Source of the DNA: Bradyrhizobium sp. G127
GTDB lineage: Bacteria > Pseudomonadota > Alphaproteobacteria > Rhizobiales > Xanthobacteraceae
Length of the DNA stretch: 64,000 nt
Direction of reading: 5' to 3'
Assembly (NCBI RefSeq): GCF_021502575.1
Contig: NZ_JAKFGN010000001.1
Coordinates: forward strand, 2,294,001-2,358,000
Both the position numbers and the translations under genes were made by a program. This document shows, piece after piece, positions 63,106 to 64,000 of the stretch; within the stretch, counting starts at the first letter, position 1, and each line of letters opens with the position of its first letter. Under the pieces are notes generated by a model, which was not told where the DNA came from, searched no databases, and was given only the letters and a program-made list of their open reading frames with translations.

Positions 63106-63648
63106 ATGCGCCGCTCGCAACGCCTGATTGCCGCCACCGTTCTTGCGTCGATTTCGATCGCGCTCGCGGGCTGTTCCAGCGGCAATTTCGATCCGACCGA
63201 CCTGATGGACTGGTTCGACACAAAAAAGAAGCTGCCGGGCGAGCGCAAGCCGGTTTTCCCCGAGGGCGTGCCCGGCGTCGAGCAGGGCGTGCCGAAGGAT
63301 CTCTACAAGGGGGCGCAGCAGCAACAGCAGGATCAGCCGCCGGTGGCCGATGTCGCGCCGCCGCCAGAACCGAAATCCCGGCGATCGGCCGCGAAATCCG
63401 ACGCCCGCGCCAGCGCGCCGCGTGACGCCGAGCCATTCCCGACGCCGGTGGACGATCCCAACGCCGCGCCGCCGAAGATGAAGAAGCCGAAGCGTACGCG
63501 CATTACTGCGCCGCCGCCCGATGCCGAACCTGCCCAACAGGCACCGGCGCAGGCGCAGCCCCGCCAGGCCGTACCGCCGCCTGCGCAGCAGCAGTCGGCT
63601 CCATCCGCGTTTCCGGCTCCGCTGCCGAGCGGGGGCTTTGCCCGCTGA
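63106..63648 (+). CDS. Pro/Gln-rich lipoprotein between yfgM and der
   Basis: The 180-residue lipoprotein has a signal ending SIALAGCSS (Cys near residue 23) and a mature part starting NFDPTDLMDWFDTKKKLPGERKPVFP. The last 110 residues are Pro/Ala/Gln-rich low complexity. It occupies the slot where bamB lies in many proteobacteria but has no beta-propeller repeats. Function unknown. Confidence 0.78.
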   Translation: MRRSQRLIAATVLASISIALAGCSSGNFDPTDLMDWFDTKKKLPGERKPVFPEGVPGVEQGVPKDLYKGAQQQQQDQPPVADVAPPPEPKSRRSAAKSDARASAPRDAEPFPTPVDDPNAAPPKMKKPKRTRITAPPPDAEPAQQAPAQAQPRQAVPPPAQQQSAPSAFPAPLPSGGFAR

Positions 63649-63749
63649 TCGATTTCAACAACGAGCGCGGTCCGGGCCGCGCCGTTTCACCTGTCACCTT
63701 GACCGGCATCGGATTGACTCCGGGTCCGTAAAGGGCGAACGGATCACAG

Positions 63750-64000
63750 ATGTCTTTCACGATTGCCATCATCGGCCGGCCCAACGTCGGCAAGTCGACG
63801 CTGTTCAACCGCCTGGTTGGACAGAAGCTCGCGCTTGTCGACGATCAGCCGGGCGTGACACGCGACCGGCGCGAAGGCGCGGGCCGTCTCGGCGATCTTG
63901 AGTTTACGCTCATCGACACAGCGGGTCTCGACAAGGGCGAACGTGGTTCGCTGACGGCGCGGATGCAGGAGCAGACCGAGGTCGCGATCGCTTCCGCCGA
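63750..64000 (+). CDS. der: Ribosome biogenesis GTPase Der, 3' end outside window
   Basis: The first 83 codons of the double-GTPase EngA/Der, needed for 50S subunit assembly. G1 is GRPNVGKST (9-17), G2 GVTRD, G3 DTAGL. The window ends inside the first GTPase domain, before the second. Confidence 0.96.
   Translation, partial: MSFTIAIIGRPNVGKSTLFNRLVGQKLALVDDQPGVTRDRREGAGRLGDLEFTLIDTAGLDKGERGSLTARMQEQTEVAIASA

Noticed and set aside
1-64000. CRISPR arrays, tRNA or rRNA genes
   Set aside because: I looked for regularly spaced repeats and for tRNA-like or rRNA-like sequence and saw none; the only short tandem array is the 9-bp block at 39655.

Overview
This window reads as high-GC alphaproteobacterial DNA, most likely from the Bradyrhizobium/Afipia/Nitrobacter group (Hyphomicrobiales). 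The evidence is the NnrU-PanB and TPR protein-Der neighbourhoods, paired PAS_5-type proteins, a Bug/TctC binding protein, a DUF47-Pit phosphate pair, and intergenic palindromic repeats of the type common in those genomes. This placement is inference from gene content; no 16S or tRNA gene is present.

Left part (1-35.8 kb): an accessory island. It opens with a membrane protein cut by the window edge and a CDF metal exporter. Next come a quorum-sensing pair (LuxR 2.0 kb, LuxI 3.0 kb, with a 14-bp palindrome before luxI) and a LysR regulator. These abut the end of a complete trbBCDEJKLFGI mating-pore cluster on the minus strand (4.6-13.8 kb). No coupling protein, relaxase or integrase is visible; instead there are remnants (a decayed hypothetical gene and a TniQ N-terminal fragment, 14.5-15.4 kb). 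Metal and metalloid functions follow: CadR-CadA-CcdA-LspA with a classic MerR-type promoter, a YafK-type L,D-transpeptidase lipoprotein, an arsenic-type permease, a methyltransferase, a DUF411 protein, a Cys-rich secreted protein, a FixH-like protein, CusB-CusA and a c-type cytochrome. An ECF sigma factor and its NrsF anti-sigma factor close this block. The promoter before the sigma gene (GTAACC-N16-CGAA) recurs exactly before an 89-residue secreted protein, which defines a small regulon. Two regulator-SDR units and a broken DUF2493 gene (35.3-35.8 kb) mark the right side of the island.

Middle part (35.8-46.5 kb): AraC and a divergent SDR, a GMC oxidoreductase, an unusual excisionase-like HTH-GAF protein preceded by five 9-bp repeats, DUF5993-DsbB, a PAS_5 protein, an ArsC/YffB reductase, TetR with a divergent enoyl-CoA hydratase, DctA and a second PAS_5 protein.

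Right part (46.8-64 kb): mainly housekeeping. It has a branched-chain-type ABC importer (livGF, two tandem binding-protein genes each followed by a strong hairpin, livHM), DUF47-Pit, a guanidinium exporter preceded by a clear guanidine-II (mini-ykkC) riboswitch, prfC, about 1 kb of repeat-rich intergenic DNA, small proteins, a TctC protein, nnrU-panB, a short AraC protein, a TPR (YfgM-like) protein, a Pro/Gln-rich lipoprotein and the start of der.
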